Part shown: piece by piece, positions 10,675 through 22,127 of the stretch
Numbering within the stretch: position 1 is the first letter of the stretch
Layout of the letters: each line of letters opens with the position of its first letter
Assembly (NCBI GenBank): GCA_003254925.1
Contig: QANZ01018688.1
Location: forward strand, 62,001-126,000
DNA: 64,000 nucleotides
Direction: 5' to 3'
Source of the DNA: Chamaecrista fasciculata
Lineage: Eukaryota > Streptophyta > Magnoliopsida > Fabales > Fabaceae
Made by a program: the position numbers and the translations under genes
Notes under the pieces: generated by a model
Told to the model about the DNA's origin: nothing
Databases searched by the model: none
The model's input: only the letters and a program-made list of their open reading frames with translations

Positions 10675-11470
10675 TGGTTAAACTCCTATTTTGGTCCCTA
10701 ATGTTTATCAAAAGTTCCGTTTTGGTCACTCATATATTTTTTGCTCCGTTTTAGTTCTTAATGTTTCCTAAAAGTTTCATCATTAGTCCCTAATTATTGA
10801 ATATGGTCATATATCTTTTGTTTTAAACCAAAATGCCATTAAATCAGAGCTACGAGTTAAATTTAGTAAGTTATTTCTTTGCCTAGTTGGAGTTATTGGC
10901 AAACGAGATCAAATCGAGTATGAAATTAGTGTCTGTTTCAAGTATGAATGCAACAAAATAGAAGTAACAAATTACTCTTCATGAATTCTTTCTCTATTCA
11001 ATTGAGGACGTGACAAACGAGGCGAAATAGTACTCTTTTGGTCAAAACATTAATATTAACTTTTGGAGTACTATTTGACCTCGTTTGTCAATAATCTCAA
11101 CTAGACAAATAAATAACTAATCAAGAGTAACTTATAGCTGCAATTCCGCTGCATTCAAACTTGAAACAAGGGAGATATGATTAAATTCATGAAACAAGTG
11201 GCCCATTTGTGAACCTAATTTCATGTTTAATTTGACCTCGTTTGTCGATGATTCAAACTAGACAAAGAAAGAACTCATCAAATTTAACTTAGCTCTGATT
11301 TAATCACATTCGGGTTTAAAACGAGAGAAAAATATGATCATATTCAATAGTTAGGGACCAATGATGAAACTTTTAGAAAACATTAAGGACCAAAACGGAA
11401 CAAAAAAAATATTAGGGAACAAAGCAAAATATTGGGTACACAGTTGCGACCAAAATAAGTTTTTTTTATC
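10675..11470. mobile_element. Foldback MULE, family 1, beside F-box copy B promoter
   Basis: Inverted-repeat arms (start TGGTTAAACTCCTATTTTGG, end GACCAAAATAAG plus a T-run) are flanked by TATTTTTAT (10666-10674) and TGTTTTTAT (11471-11479), a 9-bp duplication with one mismatch. The insertion point relative to the F-box promoter is the same as for the element at 2915-3629. At copy D the matching site (about 15829-15850) is unoccupied, so the insertion predates one duplication and postdates another. Internally it is most like 5898-6690. No transposase frame is seen. Confidence 0.75.
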
Positions 11471-11479
11471 TGTTTTTAT

Positions 11480-12239
11480 TTTAATCATGAAAAATCAATA
11501 TTTATGTTCACTTGAAATTTTGAAAATATAGTTTTAGGAAGAAAACAATGTTATGAGATTGATTTAGTAAATATATATATTAAAATTAAATATGAATTTT
11601 TCTTATAGTTTTTAAAAATGATTTATTATAAATTCATAAAATTGTACTGCTTTTTATTATTTTTTTAACATAAAGCCTGTTTGATTCTTTTTTCTAAATA
11701 TATATTTTTTTATTTTCTAAAGTATAAAAGTTAAAAAAATGTTTGATAACATTATTTTATTTTTTTCAAATTATAACATCAAATATTGTTTTAAAATCTG
11801 AAAAATAAAAAATTATTGAGAATTATTCTGAATTTCTAAAATAATTTTAAAAACTTATTCTTAAATAATTTCTTAATTGTTTTTACTATTTTTATTATTA
11901 TTTCATAACTTTTACTCTTTATTATTATATAATTGAGTAAATTATCAACTTGATCCTTAGAAGACTATCAAATTGACAAATCAATTTTTGAAAAATTTAG
12001 ATATATATATATATATATATATTGGTACAAAAAAGTTTAGTTGAATTGGGTTCGGAAGCTCATCAAGACCAGGCATGCCTCCAGGCTCTATGAGGACTTA
12101 CAGAGATACTTACAAATTGCTTACAAAAGTACTTAAATATATAATTTAGTACTTGCCACACTTAACATTTCGAGAAGAAACATCAATTATGACTTCGAAA
12201 TAAAGATTTGCAAACAAATTTTTAAGAGTTTACTTATAC
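11480..12239. other. AT-rich intergenic DNA
   Basis: I see no gene here. The stretch contains an (AT)n run at 12001-12022 and homopolymer tracts. The first part continues the sequence that abuts the MULE insertion site in copies A and D. Confidence 0.7.
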
Positions 12240-13280
12240 CTTCAAGGCTTAAACAGACACTGAAATTGTAAAAAACTTGAGGAAGTGAAATAAATTATTT
12301 TGTCAAGTGACGTTTTTATTTGAACCCCCTTTTTTTCTGTATTTATGGAGATTTATAAGCATCAATAAAAGCTCTTGCTAACCAAGACTTAAAAAACAAA
12401 ACACACTTGCACCAAAATACAAATCATGAGGTAGTTTTGAACCAAAACCAACACATGCACTGAGAATTTTCTTATACAAGACCACGGGCTACAGTTTTAA
12501 AATGAATATATATATATATATATATTTGAAGAATCACCAACTTAAGTTTCAATGTCAGGATTTTCAAGAAAAAGAACATAAGTGAATACCATATGACACT
12601 TTAATCCAATTCTTTAGGTTTCCTTTCTCAAAATATGACAATAAAGTTTCCTATTTTCACAATCACCTCCTCCTGACTTCCTCTCTCAATTCATTTGAGT
12701 TCAAGAATGCAAGACAATAAGCATGAGCCAAGCATATATACAACAAAGCTTATCCAATCACCAATACATATTACACACGATAATAAATATTAAACTGTGA
12801 CGTATAAAAATGTCCAAATTCCAAAAAAAACTTGTGTCAAGGAAAATTATTTTAGAACAGGTAATGTAAAAGGAGAACTAGGTTTTAGCTTCTAGTTATA
12901 GAATTCATAATTTCTGATAGACTAATAAAAACTCTAGTTCCTTTGAATAATCTAAATATTGTTCCACATTCAAAATAACTGATATTTAAAAAGAAAAAAC
13001 AGCCAATCATAAACATACTGAACTAATTAAAGGAAAAGCTTGAAAGTCATAAAAGATAATGTGATGGGGATGGCCATACCTAACTAAATATAAAGCAAGT
13101 TTTGTTCAGAACCCACAAAACGAAAGAAAAAGGAAGTTCATCCATACCCAAAAGAAGGAAACATAGAAAAGGAAAGAGAAAAGGGACAAACTAGACATAA
13201 ACAAAAGCATCTCTCCTTCTTATTTATCCTGCCTTCTAAGTTGATGCACATTATCTCGTAATTCAGAGACCAGAATGCAT
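12240..13280 (-). repeat. Duplicated 3' flank of F-box copy C
   Basis: Collinear with 6770-8200, with small indels such as the missing block near 12400 and an (AT)n expansion at 12508-12526. Nothing coding is visible. Confidence 0.7.
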
Positions 13281-13285
13281 CCTAT

Positions 13286-15090
13286 TCAATATTCATCATC
13301 AGAAGAAGAATAAGTCATTGCAAAATCAGGGTGCATGTGAACCAAGCAAAGGTCCTCTTTCTCTTCAACCAATTTGAGCTCTGAAGACCTATGTAAAAGT
13401 GTACTCTATATTAGAAATTAGTATTTGAAATGATAGACCAAACAACAACAAAACTCACTACTATTCGCTATTTTCATACCCTTTACCTATTTCCTTCACC
13501 AAGAGATCTTATAACAAAGGTCAAGGCCGAAAAGGAATAGAGATTTGAACAGAAAGTAATGCTACAATGCAACTTAAAAAGAAAACATGAGAAAGGAAAG
13601 TTTTGGCTCTGCATCTTGAAGAACCAATGACTACAGTTGGAGCAGCGGAATATAACGCGACATAATAAAGGATAGGAACTAAGATAAAGATATACACAAA
13701 CAAGATAGCTCAAAAGAATGATTTAGATAGAACACGAGAAAGACCAGAAATAAGTTTAAGAACGGCATACAAATTCTTACCCTGAATTGACATTTATCAC
13801 CTCCACATTGTCTCCCTTCACAGCATCCTTCAATGACACAAGACTTGGAATATGAGGAATCGCTTCAAATTGATAACGAGTCCCACAGACAGTGAAATAT
13901 TTATATCCACGTTTACCACATTCGTAATAGATAAGTGATACATTAGTAAGGTGTTGTCTTTCACATATTTAATCGGCTTATACAAACCACCGAGGGGCCA
14001 AGGAATACTTCCCCAAACATGAATATCAAAAACCTTAGTCCAAGACTCTTTTACTCCATATACTTTCATTACCCACAGTTCAACATGACCCCCACATGAG
14101 TTATCACAGAGGTAAAGGCAGCCCTTCAACTCACCCATGCTTAATTTCTCATATTTCGCAATCATCTTTCGAAATTTTCATGAAATTAATCATCAGGACA
14201 TGAGATAGATTGAAACTTATCGCTCTCAAAGTTGAAACTGACAATTAATCCTTTGTCAATACAGAGCCAATGAAGTGCCCCATTCAAATAAGTGGGATAC
14301 TTAAGTCCATTCAGTGAGGGACTTTTCAAAACTCTTTTCCAAACTCCAGTCCCAAGTGTGTGGATCTCAGCAAATGTACTCCACCAATCATTGCCATACC
14401 GTGGGTGGTGAACAAATCGATTGTACACTCTCATCACTTTGTATTCATTGGTTCTTGGGTGATAGCCAAAGCAAGAACTGATCAGATCTCTGAATCTCTC
14501 GACTTTACTAACTTCTGGAAACCGTATGAACTCTCCCGTAATTGGATTGCAAACAAGAAGGGGGAGCAAAGAAAACCATTGCATGAATTCACCACATCAA
14601 ACTTGAACCCACAGAGCTTGGGACCCGCAGAACGTCTTCTCTTACCACCAGATTTGGGCTCGTCCCTTGTGTCAAACGCCTTTTTAGCCTCACGGAGAGG
14701 AAGCTAAAATTTGGCATCAAGCTCCATTTCAGAAGATAACCAAGGCTCAGAGGAAGGACCATTGGCAAACTTACTGGGTTCAAACTCAAGTAGGTGAAGT
14801 GTTCTGGACACGGATTTGGGATCTTTGGTTCACCATTGGCAAACTTCCGATTTCTTGAAATACGATTCAGCGAATCGAGGGTTTGAAATCAATGAGCGCC
14901 AATTCTTACATACGCACTTGCAAATGAGAAGTGACTTCATGGGAAGTCTTAGTAGAATATCAGTAGAAATTGAAGATGGAAGAACATCGAAAGATGGACC
15001 AAGTCCCTGAACATTTGGCTCATCAACGTTGTTTGCTTCTCCATTGATTCTTTTGCTATCAGAGGCCGTTGAGTCCGTCTTCCTTTTCAT
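13286..15090 (-). pseudogene. F-box/FBA gene copy C, multiply frameshifted
   Basis: Starting at ATG 15090 (MKRKTDSTAS) the F-box is complete (SISTDILLRLPMKSLLICK, CVCKNWRSLIS). The frame then closes at about 14830 (KKSEVCQW, stop). Downstream FBA pieces are still readable in other frames: 14186-14584 with LLVCNPITGEFIRFPEV and FGYHPRTNEYKVMRVY, and 13830-14165 with MGELKGCLYLC. At least four shifts separate the pieces, including a roughly 10-base deletion near 13938. The exon 1 donor (exon end 13781) and exon 2 (13388-13286, 33 residues) are intact. Layout and length match copy B, so this is a decayed paralogue; clustered sequencing errors are a less likely explanation. Confidence 0.82.
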
Positions 15091-15298
15091 GGCAACTGGA
15101 AACCCTAGGGCTAAGAAGACAATAAAAGATGCAAAATAGAACAGAGAAAAATCAAACAACTCTAGGCCAAAACAGAGGAGAACGAGAAGCAAAACTCCTA
15201 AATTGAGATATTCACATAGGAAGAATTTGTTAGGCATTTGAATAGAACTTTAAGAAAAAAAAAATGAATCCAGAGAAAAATATCAATAATGTTTATAC

Positions 15299-15362
15299 CT
15301 TTGTTTGCTTGTCCATCGATTCTTTTGCTATCCGAGGCTGATGTATCGCTTTTCCTTTTCAT
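15299..15362 (-). pseudogene. Orphan N-terminal exon of an F-box gene (copy D)
   Basis: ATG 15362 opens 21 codons (MKRKSDTSASDSKRIDGQAN then K) clearly homologous to the N-termini of copies B and C. The sequence ends exactly at AAAG|GTATAAAC, where it joins the 5'UTR-intron sequence of copy C. No F-box follows. It looks like the relic of an unequal exchange between tandem copies, though the junction also reads as a usable splice donor. Confidence 0.65.
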
Positions 15363-15840
15363 GGCTACCCTAGGGTTACGAAGAAAACAAAATCAGAGAA
15401 ACAGAACAGAAATCACACACAAGTGCGAACCTGAAAAAGAAACATTCAATCGGTGAACGAGAAAAGCAAAACTCCAAAACTTAATCAATCAGGAAGAATT
15501 TGTTTGGCATTTTGAACAGAACATTAAGGAAAAAAAAAAAAAAGAGGAATACAGAACTTTAAGATCAATTTCAGATTCAAAAAATGAATATCCGATTATC
15601 TCCGTTATACTTCGCTGTCATCGGTATGAAGTATTTAGTATAGAAGAACTCGATAAGATCGATTTCCAATTTCGAAATATCAAAGTCATAGGCAAAATTC
15701 AGAGTACAATGATAAGAGAAATTCACCTGCGAGAAGCTTCCTTGAGAAGAAAGAAGAGAGAGAGAGACGAAGGTTAGAGATTTGAGGGAGAGCGGGAAAA
15801 AAAAGCGCCAAAATGCTAAACTTGTTTTACTTATATTTTT
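15363..15840 (-). promoter_or_regulatory. Promoter/5'UTR of F-box copy D, upstream of copy C
   Basis: This region is homologous to the copy B leader: a 5'UTR donor-type GCAG|GTGAAT (exon side near 15728), a pyrimidine-rich leader, and an E2F-like TTTTGGCGC (15805-15813). It is the only promoter seen upstream of copy C, since the copy C leader runs directly into fragment D. No MULE is inserted upstream, unlike copies A and B. Confidence 0.5.
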
Positions 15841-16012
15841 TATTTTAATCACAATAATGAAACAATATTTATTATATTCACTCTTTATTTTCCAAAAACA
15901 TAATTGTTATGAAATGGAATGTATATTAATATTAATATTATATCATATTGTGTAATAGGAGTTTGAATTTTATTTTAAGCTTTTAACTTTTTAAGATTAT
16001 ATAATATAAATC

Positions 16013-16386
16013 GGTTAAAGTGCACTTTTGGTCCCATAACTTTGGCAAAGGTCTCAATTTGGTCCTATAACATTTTTTGTTGCAATTTTGGTCCCATAAC
16101 TTCTGAAAATGTCTCACCGTTGGTCCCAAGTTGATTTCCATCCATTTTTTGTCGTTAAAGACGATCTGACATACTGAGTTGAATGATAACGTGGCAAATA
16201 TGAGTGAAGTCAATTTAACGGCAGATAATGAATGAAAATCAGCTTGGGACCAACAGTGAGACGTTTTCAAAAATTATGGGACCAAAATTGCAACAAAAAA
16301 GTTATAGGACCAAATTGAGATCTTTGCCAAAGTTATGGGACCAAAATTGCAACAAAAAGTTATGGGACCAAAATTGCACTTTAGCC
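16013..16386. mobile_element. Foldback MULE (GGTCCCATAAC family) with 9-bp TSD
   Basis: A 374-bp near-palindrome starting GGTTAAAGTGCACTTTTGG and ending TTGCACTTTAGCC. Its arms are built of repeats containing GGTCCCATAACTT. The flanks ATATAAATC (16004-16012) and ATATAAATT (16387-16395) form a 9-bp duplication with one mismatch. The right arm carries one extra repeat unit. There is no coding capacity. Confidence 0.8.
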
Positions 16387-16599
16387 ATATAAATTTATAA
16401 AATTTAACATTTTTTTATTATTTTTTAAAAGAATAAAAAAGTTTTTATTATTATATTGTTATTCTATAATTTTAGTTTGTATTCTGATCAAGTTATTAAC
16501 CCTCCGTGTTATTTTTAAATTTTAGAAATATTTTGATAAAGTAAATTAACAATTGTTTTTTTGGCCAACAAGTAAATTAACAATTAGACTCTTAAAACT

Positions 16600-17170
16600 T
16601 AAGTTTAATTCTTAAAAAATCTAAATTATATACTATTTAGGTGAGTTCGTTTAAATGATCTATCACATTATAATTTGATTGAATTATAATCCGATTTTTG
16701 TTTTTTGGCTTGAATTATAATCTAATTAGAGTATAATCAAATGGTGTTTGGATGAGTTTTTTAAAAAAGAGATTTTTAGGGTGTGAAATTATTTAAATAG
16801 GTATGAATGATTGAGTTTGGTAGATACAGGGGTATGGAAATTGATATATTGTATAGGGGAATTAAAAACAATGAGATAAAAATTGAAAGCCAGGGACCAA
16901 TTTGTCTAGACACAATTTTTTTTTAGTAATAATGCTGATGTGGCAAAATTTACATAATTGACGTTTTCTTTTTCAGTTTAACCCGTACTGACGTGGCAGT
17001 TAACGTGCCACGTCAGCACTTAACGTGCCACGTAGGCTTTTTTGGAATGTCAACTTGACGGAAAGACCTATTTGACTAACGTTCGATAAATTCGGAGACC
17101 TATTCGTCTATTTCATTAATCCAAGGACCAAACTGCCAGCGCTTTATAAATCTAGGGACCTATTTGATAG
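16600..17170. repeat. Degenerate transposon-like repeats
   Basis: Around 16690-16880 (AGGGTGTGAAATTATTT) the sequence matches a stretch at about 36735-36790, so both belong to one dispersed family. From about 16890 to 17170 runs of GGGACC/GGTCC-type motifs, with CCACGTCAGCACTTAACGTG in the middle, resemble one arm of a foldback element. Boundaries are uncertain. 17171-17744 holds no further gene and probably includes the 3'UTR of the AT-hook gene. Confidence 0.4.
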
Positions 17171-17744
17171 TTTACTCATTTTCTTTCTCTCTTCGAAGGG
17201 GTCATCTGACTCTCCCTTAGACACATTGGATCTTAAATTCCAACAATATTATTAAAATAATATTTTTTTGAAAAAAAAGAGTTGACTCACCAAACCCATT
17301 AAGTGAACTAGGTGGCTCATATATTTGATGATTAGACCGTTTTGACGCCTCTACTGCCTGTGCAATCAATATGATATGTTGTATTTTGGAATGATTTAAG
17401 AACGAAAATAACATTAATTGCAAACATAAAGTTACAATGCATTGAATGACTAAAATATTGCAATCTGCATAAATGCTTTCAGCACATAACATTAACACTA
17501 TTACATTGCCTGAGAAACTAGTTCAAAATCAACCTTCACCAGATTCCCTCTGCTTACACATAAAATCTATCAACCTAGCTTTTCTTTAAACTGGATAAAA
17601 CATGCAGGTTTGACAAGAGTTAAGATCCTTGAGAATTGAACTAGGAAAGGATCCTTCAAACCCTACATATATGTAAAAATATGCAGGATACTTACCTACA
17701 TTATAAACATTAAACTTACTTAGTAGCTGATAGAAATAAAAGTA

Positions 17745-19486
17745 TCAACCAGTTTTTAATTTTCCATCAACTTCTGTTTCAGGCTCCCTAGTTCCTTCCA
17801 ACTTGTGTCCAGAACCTGGCTCCTCTGCTTTGGATGCTTGGTTCTCAATAGTGTTGTTCTCCTGCAAAAATTTGTTTACATTAAAACAAACCTAGAAAAC
17901 ACAGATACTTCATTTTAAGGGAGTGTCGCCGTGTCAGATATAGACACACTACGACACATGCTCGACACGTCTCTGAGTGTCAAAATTTAAAATTATTCTT
18001 TCACTGCTCGGATGTGGCAAAAAATATAAAAAAATTGACGCGATATAACATATGTCATGAATAGATATAATATTTGAAATTTTCATTAAGATTTATGAAT
18101 CCTTAATCGTCTCTTTTTCTTGTATACTAGTAGAAATACAATTTCTATATAAACATACATATTTTTCGTGTTGTGTCATGTAATTTAAAAAATTTAACAT
18201 GTCAATGTATCTGTGTTGTGTATCATAGAAACAAACACACATGTCACACCCCCACCCCTTTTCTAGGCAGGGAACAAAACATATGACTCAAGGCAAATGT
18301 AAGTACACTTTCAAATGTTCATGTTCATTTTTACCTGCGATGGGTCTGTAATTTTGCCAGTTTCACTACTTTCAGAAGGTCTCGAAGCAGATGCGACAGA
18401 ATGTTCCTGAGGACCAGCTTGCACAGCTTGCAGAGGTTTTATCAAAAGGGGCTGACCCACATCATTAACTTTCTCCTCCTGTTTATTGCCAGAATCCTTC
18501 ACTAGTATCGTGTCGCCGGACTTGCAGTTGTCACTCTCAATATCTATGGATTCTGACGGATCTTGGTTCAACTTCTCAGAGGGCAAGCTAGGCAGTCTCA
18601 TTGATTTGGCCTCCAATTCTTGCAGCAGCACCACGGCTGACAATTGATTACAGGGGCCACCTTCGTCTTGCAAACCTCTGGGCAACACATTCTGGCCAGT
18701 TTGAATTTGAGAAAAAGGCGGTTGTTTACCGTTGGCTGCAGTACCTTTGGTGACACTTGTTGATCCACTTTCAATATAAGCTTGGGTCATGACTTCCGAA
18801 GATTGGTTAACAGGTTGAAGTGTCACAGGAACCACGCTACCTCGGGATAGAAGATTGGCAGTTTGATCTGCCATAGAAGCCACATCCTTTCCTTGAGAAG
18901 CAACCAAATTACTAGAACTAACTGTTCCTCCCGACATCTGACTTACTGAGGGCGATCCTTTCATTGTTTGAGTTTCATATCTATGAATATTGGCATGTTT
19001 TTTTCTTTCTTTCCTGTGAGGATTCTGAATCTGAGAACTGGTTCCTGTAGGGAAAGGAACCTTGTTTCTTCGGATCATTGGAACGCTTGGAGCCACATCA
19101 TTTTCAGCTGAAATAGGATCATAATGTCCAGGCTTGAAGACAAGACCTCTCAAAGTAGTACCCAAGTTGCCCACTTTAGCACTAAGCAAATATCCAGCAT
19201 CAAAAACTGCCTCAATTACACAAGAAACCACTTGACCAACCATGGGATCATTTAAATCGTTTTCTAGGTCTCTCCGATGGGGCTGGTTTCCGTTAACCCT
19301 GTCAAATCCAGATGGAACTCCGGCATTTCCTCCACTAACTGGATTCTGGTTTACATTCTGAACATTTGGGATATGGGCATTCCCATCCCCATCTGGCCTT
19401 GGATATTTCCTTGGACGACCACGTTTACGCTTCAGAGGGGTATCACCAGAGTTATCAGGATTGTTATTCGGGTTTGGTTGGTCCAT
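17745..19486 (-). CDS. MNM1: AT-hook nuclear protein, METABOLIC NETWORK MODULATOR 1-like
   Basis: Two coding exons (19486-18335 and 17861-17745) give 422 residues; the intron is CGCAG|GTAAAA ... TTTGCAG|GAG, phase 0. An AT-hook lies at residues 20-30 (KRGRPRKYPR, core RGRPRK), which binds the minor groove of AT-rich DNA. It is followed by a conserved block at residues 81-140 (PMVGQVV, FDAGYLLSAKVG, LRGLVFKPGHY, ISAENDVAP) that I recall from Arabidopsis MNM1 and related AT-hook proteins. There is no PPC/DUF296 domain, so it is not an AHL protein. The rest is Ser/Gln-rich and probably disordered. ATG 19486 is chosen because the upstream in-frame sequence crosses a 5'UTR splice acceptor (19523). 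The 473-bp coding intron holds a GTGTCGG/GACACG-rich repeat. Confidence 0.82.
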
Positions 19487-21300
19487 CTGGCTATTTATAC
19501 ACACAGTGTCTCCCTCCTCCACCTGCAGGACGAAAAAGCTGTTTATAAGTATCCTGACACACAATAGGATCTCAACAGTTTTATTCAAGTCAAATAAATA
19601 TGAACTATACTCTATAATACGCAACCTCCCAATATCACATGTGAGCATATCCACAAATTTCACAAAAGCAACAGAGAGACAATAATACTAACTGCCAACT
19701 GTACTAGTGTCGTCAAAAGAATCTTATACTATGTAACATTTCTATTGTACTAATGCGAAGGTTTGTTCATTTTAATCCATCTTTGATACCTCACATATCA
19801 GAGCAAACAATTTTGACTTAAACTTTTATATATACCTCTAGAAGTTCACAGGGGACAAAACAATGCAAAACAGACAAAAATAATTCAGGAGGCTGAACCA
19901 CTGGCTCTAGAATTTATACGGCTATACCCATGATCCAAGGTGATGTTTGGTACATGAGACTTTTAATTCCGAATGTAATTGAAAACCTATTCATAAGATC
20001 GTTGAGTGCAATAATATGACCAATAAAATAAAATTTGTGTTCTATGCATCAGAAATAGCATAAGAAATAAGAATACTGACTTCTCATACTCAATTTTTTT
20101 TAAGAATAGGTTTCCAAACACTTGGGAAATCAGATTGTCCACATACTAAATGCCAGTGCTTTTATACTAGAGAATAAAGAGCATAGCTTGACACACTCAC
20201 AATAAAGAAAAAAATGGAGCTAGATGCATACATATTATTAGCAACATGAATTAAAACCAAAGATATACATAGGATCCACACTTCCCAAGGAAGAAAGATT
20301 GGTTAGTATCATATTAAATTGAGTTTAGTTTCCAAATGAACATATTCTTAACTTAAATGATGTAAAAATGAGGAGCTAAACATAGCCCAACTGTAGTCAA
20401 CTCAATATGTTTCCATGAAGTCATTAAACAACAAGCATTCTTTACACATGATGGTTTCACTATTTCCTGTTTTCATATCCACTCAAAATAGAAGATATGA
20501 TTGGAAATCTATTTGGCACAATTTCTTCTGAAAATGTTCCTTGAAAATACTTTAACTGAAAACATCAGAAAGATGTTTCCCGCATTTTCAAAATCTATAT
20601 TGTGATTTTTTTTTTTTTTTTAACTTCACACAAAGGTGAAGTCTTTTAAGCATATTAATATTACCATTTAACAATAATAATAATAAAAAAGAACATGAAA
20701 ACAGAATAACTTGCAAAGTGATGATTTTCTACTCATCAGAACTCTTCCATTGCTGCAAAGTTTGCAACAACACAAACACATACAACAATAATAATCAACA
20801 AATCCCAATCCTTAAACTAAAAAATCTCAAATCTCAGTCAAGCATGAAGTTCCAGCAAACATCACTCAACAGATACTCCTCTAAAATTAAAGAACCAGTT
20901 TGTTTGTTTTTTATTTTTTTTGGGGCACACCAATAATCATCAAGGGTTCAACCTCATAGTACGAAAATTTCCAAAAAAAAAAAAAAAATTGTCCCCCCTT
21001 TCAGCAACCAAATAACATTCCTTTTTCTAAAAAAATTACTTTCAAAATAAAGCAAGACGATTGATCGAACAAGCACGACATGCAAATCAAAACCTGAAGA
21101 AGCAAATCCATCCCAGAGAAAACGCACCGTTTTGGGGTCGCGTGCTGGAAAAAATGGCCGATTAAAAACACGAACTTTAGCTGATAAAACCGTATTCGAT
21201 AGAGAAATTCCTCAGAGTAGAAGAAGAAGAAGAAATCGAAATAAATGCTTTATTGTGACTCTGTGATTAATTGTGAAGTGAGAAGCGCACACACACACAC
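19487..21300 (-). promoter_or_regulatory. 5'UTR exons, 5'UTR intron and promoter of the AT-hook gene
   Basis: Upstream of the start codon the sequence shows an acceptor CCTGCAG|GTGGAGG (exon start 19522). A matching donor TTCTTCAG|GTTTTG has its exon end at 21094. The inferred 5'UTR intron is about 1.57 kb and AT-rich, with a poly-T tract at about 20607. The leader upstream of 21094 carries an (AC)n/(GT)n run at about 21287-21303. The 60-96 codon frames here are chance frames. Confidence 0.55.
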
Positions 21301-21514
21301 ACAGAGAGACACAGTGTGAGGTGAGAGCTTGACAGATGAAATCACAGGCTGTCAGGGAAGGTTTGTGACGGTGCAGTAGGGGATTGCCACGTGTCTTCAT
21401 ATTATTGGTCCCACAGGACGTTGAGAGCTTGAGATACGATTTTGGTCGCACGACAGCGGACGAAAAAATGGGTGGAGCCAAAACATATTTTTGAAGTTTC
21501 TACCCGTGTTTTTA

Positions 21515-22077
21515 GAACCGAACCGGATAAAGACTTGAATAAGTATTCGGTTCATGGTTTGATTGGTTTAATCGGTTGAACTGTCGGTCGGACCGGATGA
21601 CCCAATAAATAATTATTTTTAATATATTAAATATAAATACTTTATATATTTTTTGTTTGTGGTTTAAGAGATGCATTTAATTTATTACTAAATACATTTC
21701 TTCATCTAGATAATATAATTTTTCTCTTCACTACTAGAGATTATAGATTAAATGCATTTTTTTCAAGCAAATGAATGGACTGAATGCATCTTAAACAAGA
21801 TCTAATAAGTCATAAATTCATAATAATTAATTAAATTCAACGTTTCGACCCTCAAATTTCAAGTTCAACAAAAAATAGAGGAAGAGGACCAAATAAGAGA
21901 TCACCAATTGGACCCCGGTTCGGTCCAGCGGTTGGACCCCGGTTCGTCGGTTTTGTCCGGTTCAATCCAGTCCAACTGATAATTTGGTTTTTTTGGTCGA
22001 ACCCACTCGCTTTCACATTCGGTTGGCGGTCGGACCAGTTGGACCGTCTGGTCCGATCCGACACTGGTTTTTACCAA
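21515..22077. mobile_element. hAT-like non-autonomous element (CCGGTTC subterminal motifs)
   Basis: Both ends are rich in ACCGGTT/GGTCGGACC motifs around an AT-rich core. Left: GAACCGAACCGG and TCGGTCGGACCGG. Right: CCCCGGTTCGGTCC and GGTCCGATCCG. The flanks TGTTTTTA (21507-21514) and TGTTTTTG (22078-22085) could be an 8-bp duplication with one mismatch, as for hAT elements. The terminal repeats themselves are weak. The minus-strand 70-codon frame here is a by-product of these motifs. Confidence 0.5.
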
Positions 22078-22127
22078 TGTTTTTGGTGGGTGATATCTAA
22101 AAACAAAAAAAAAATGTCACTATAATT

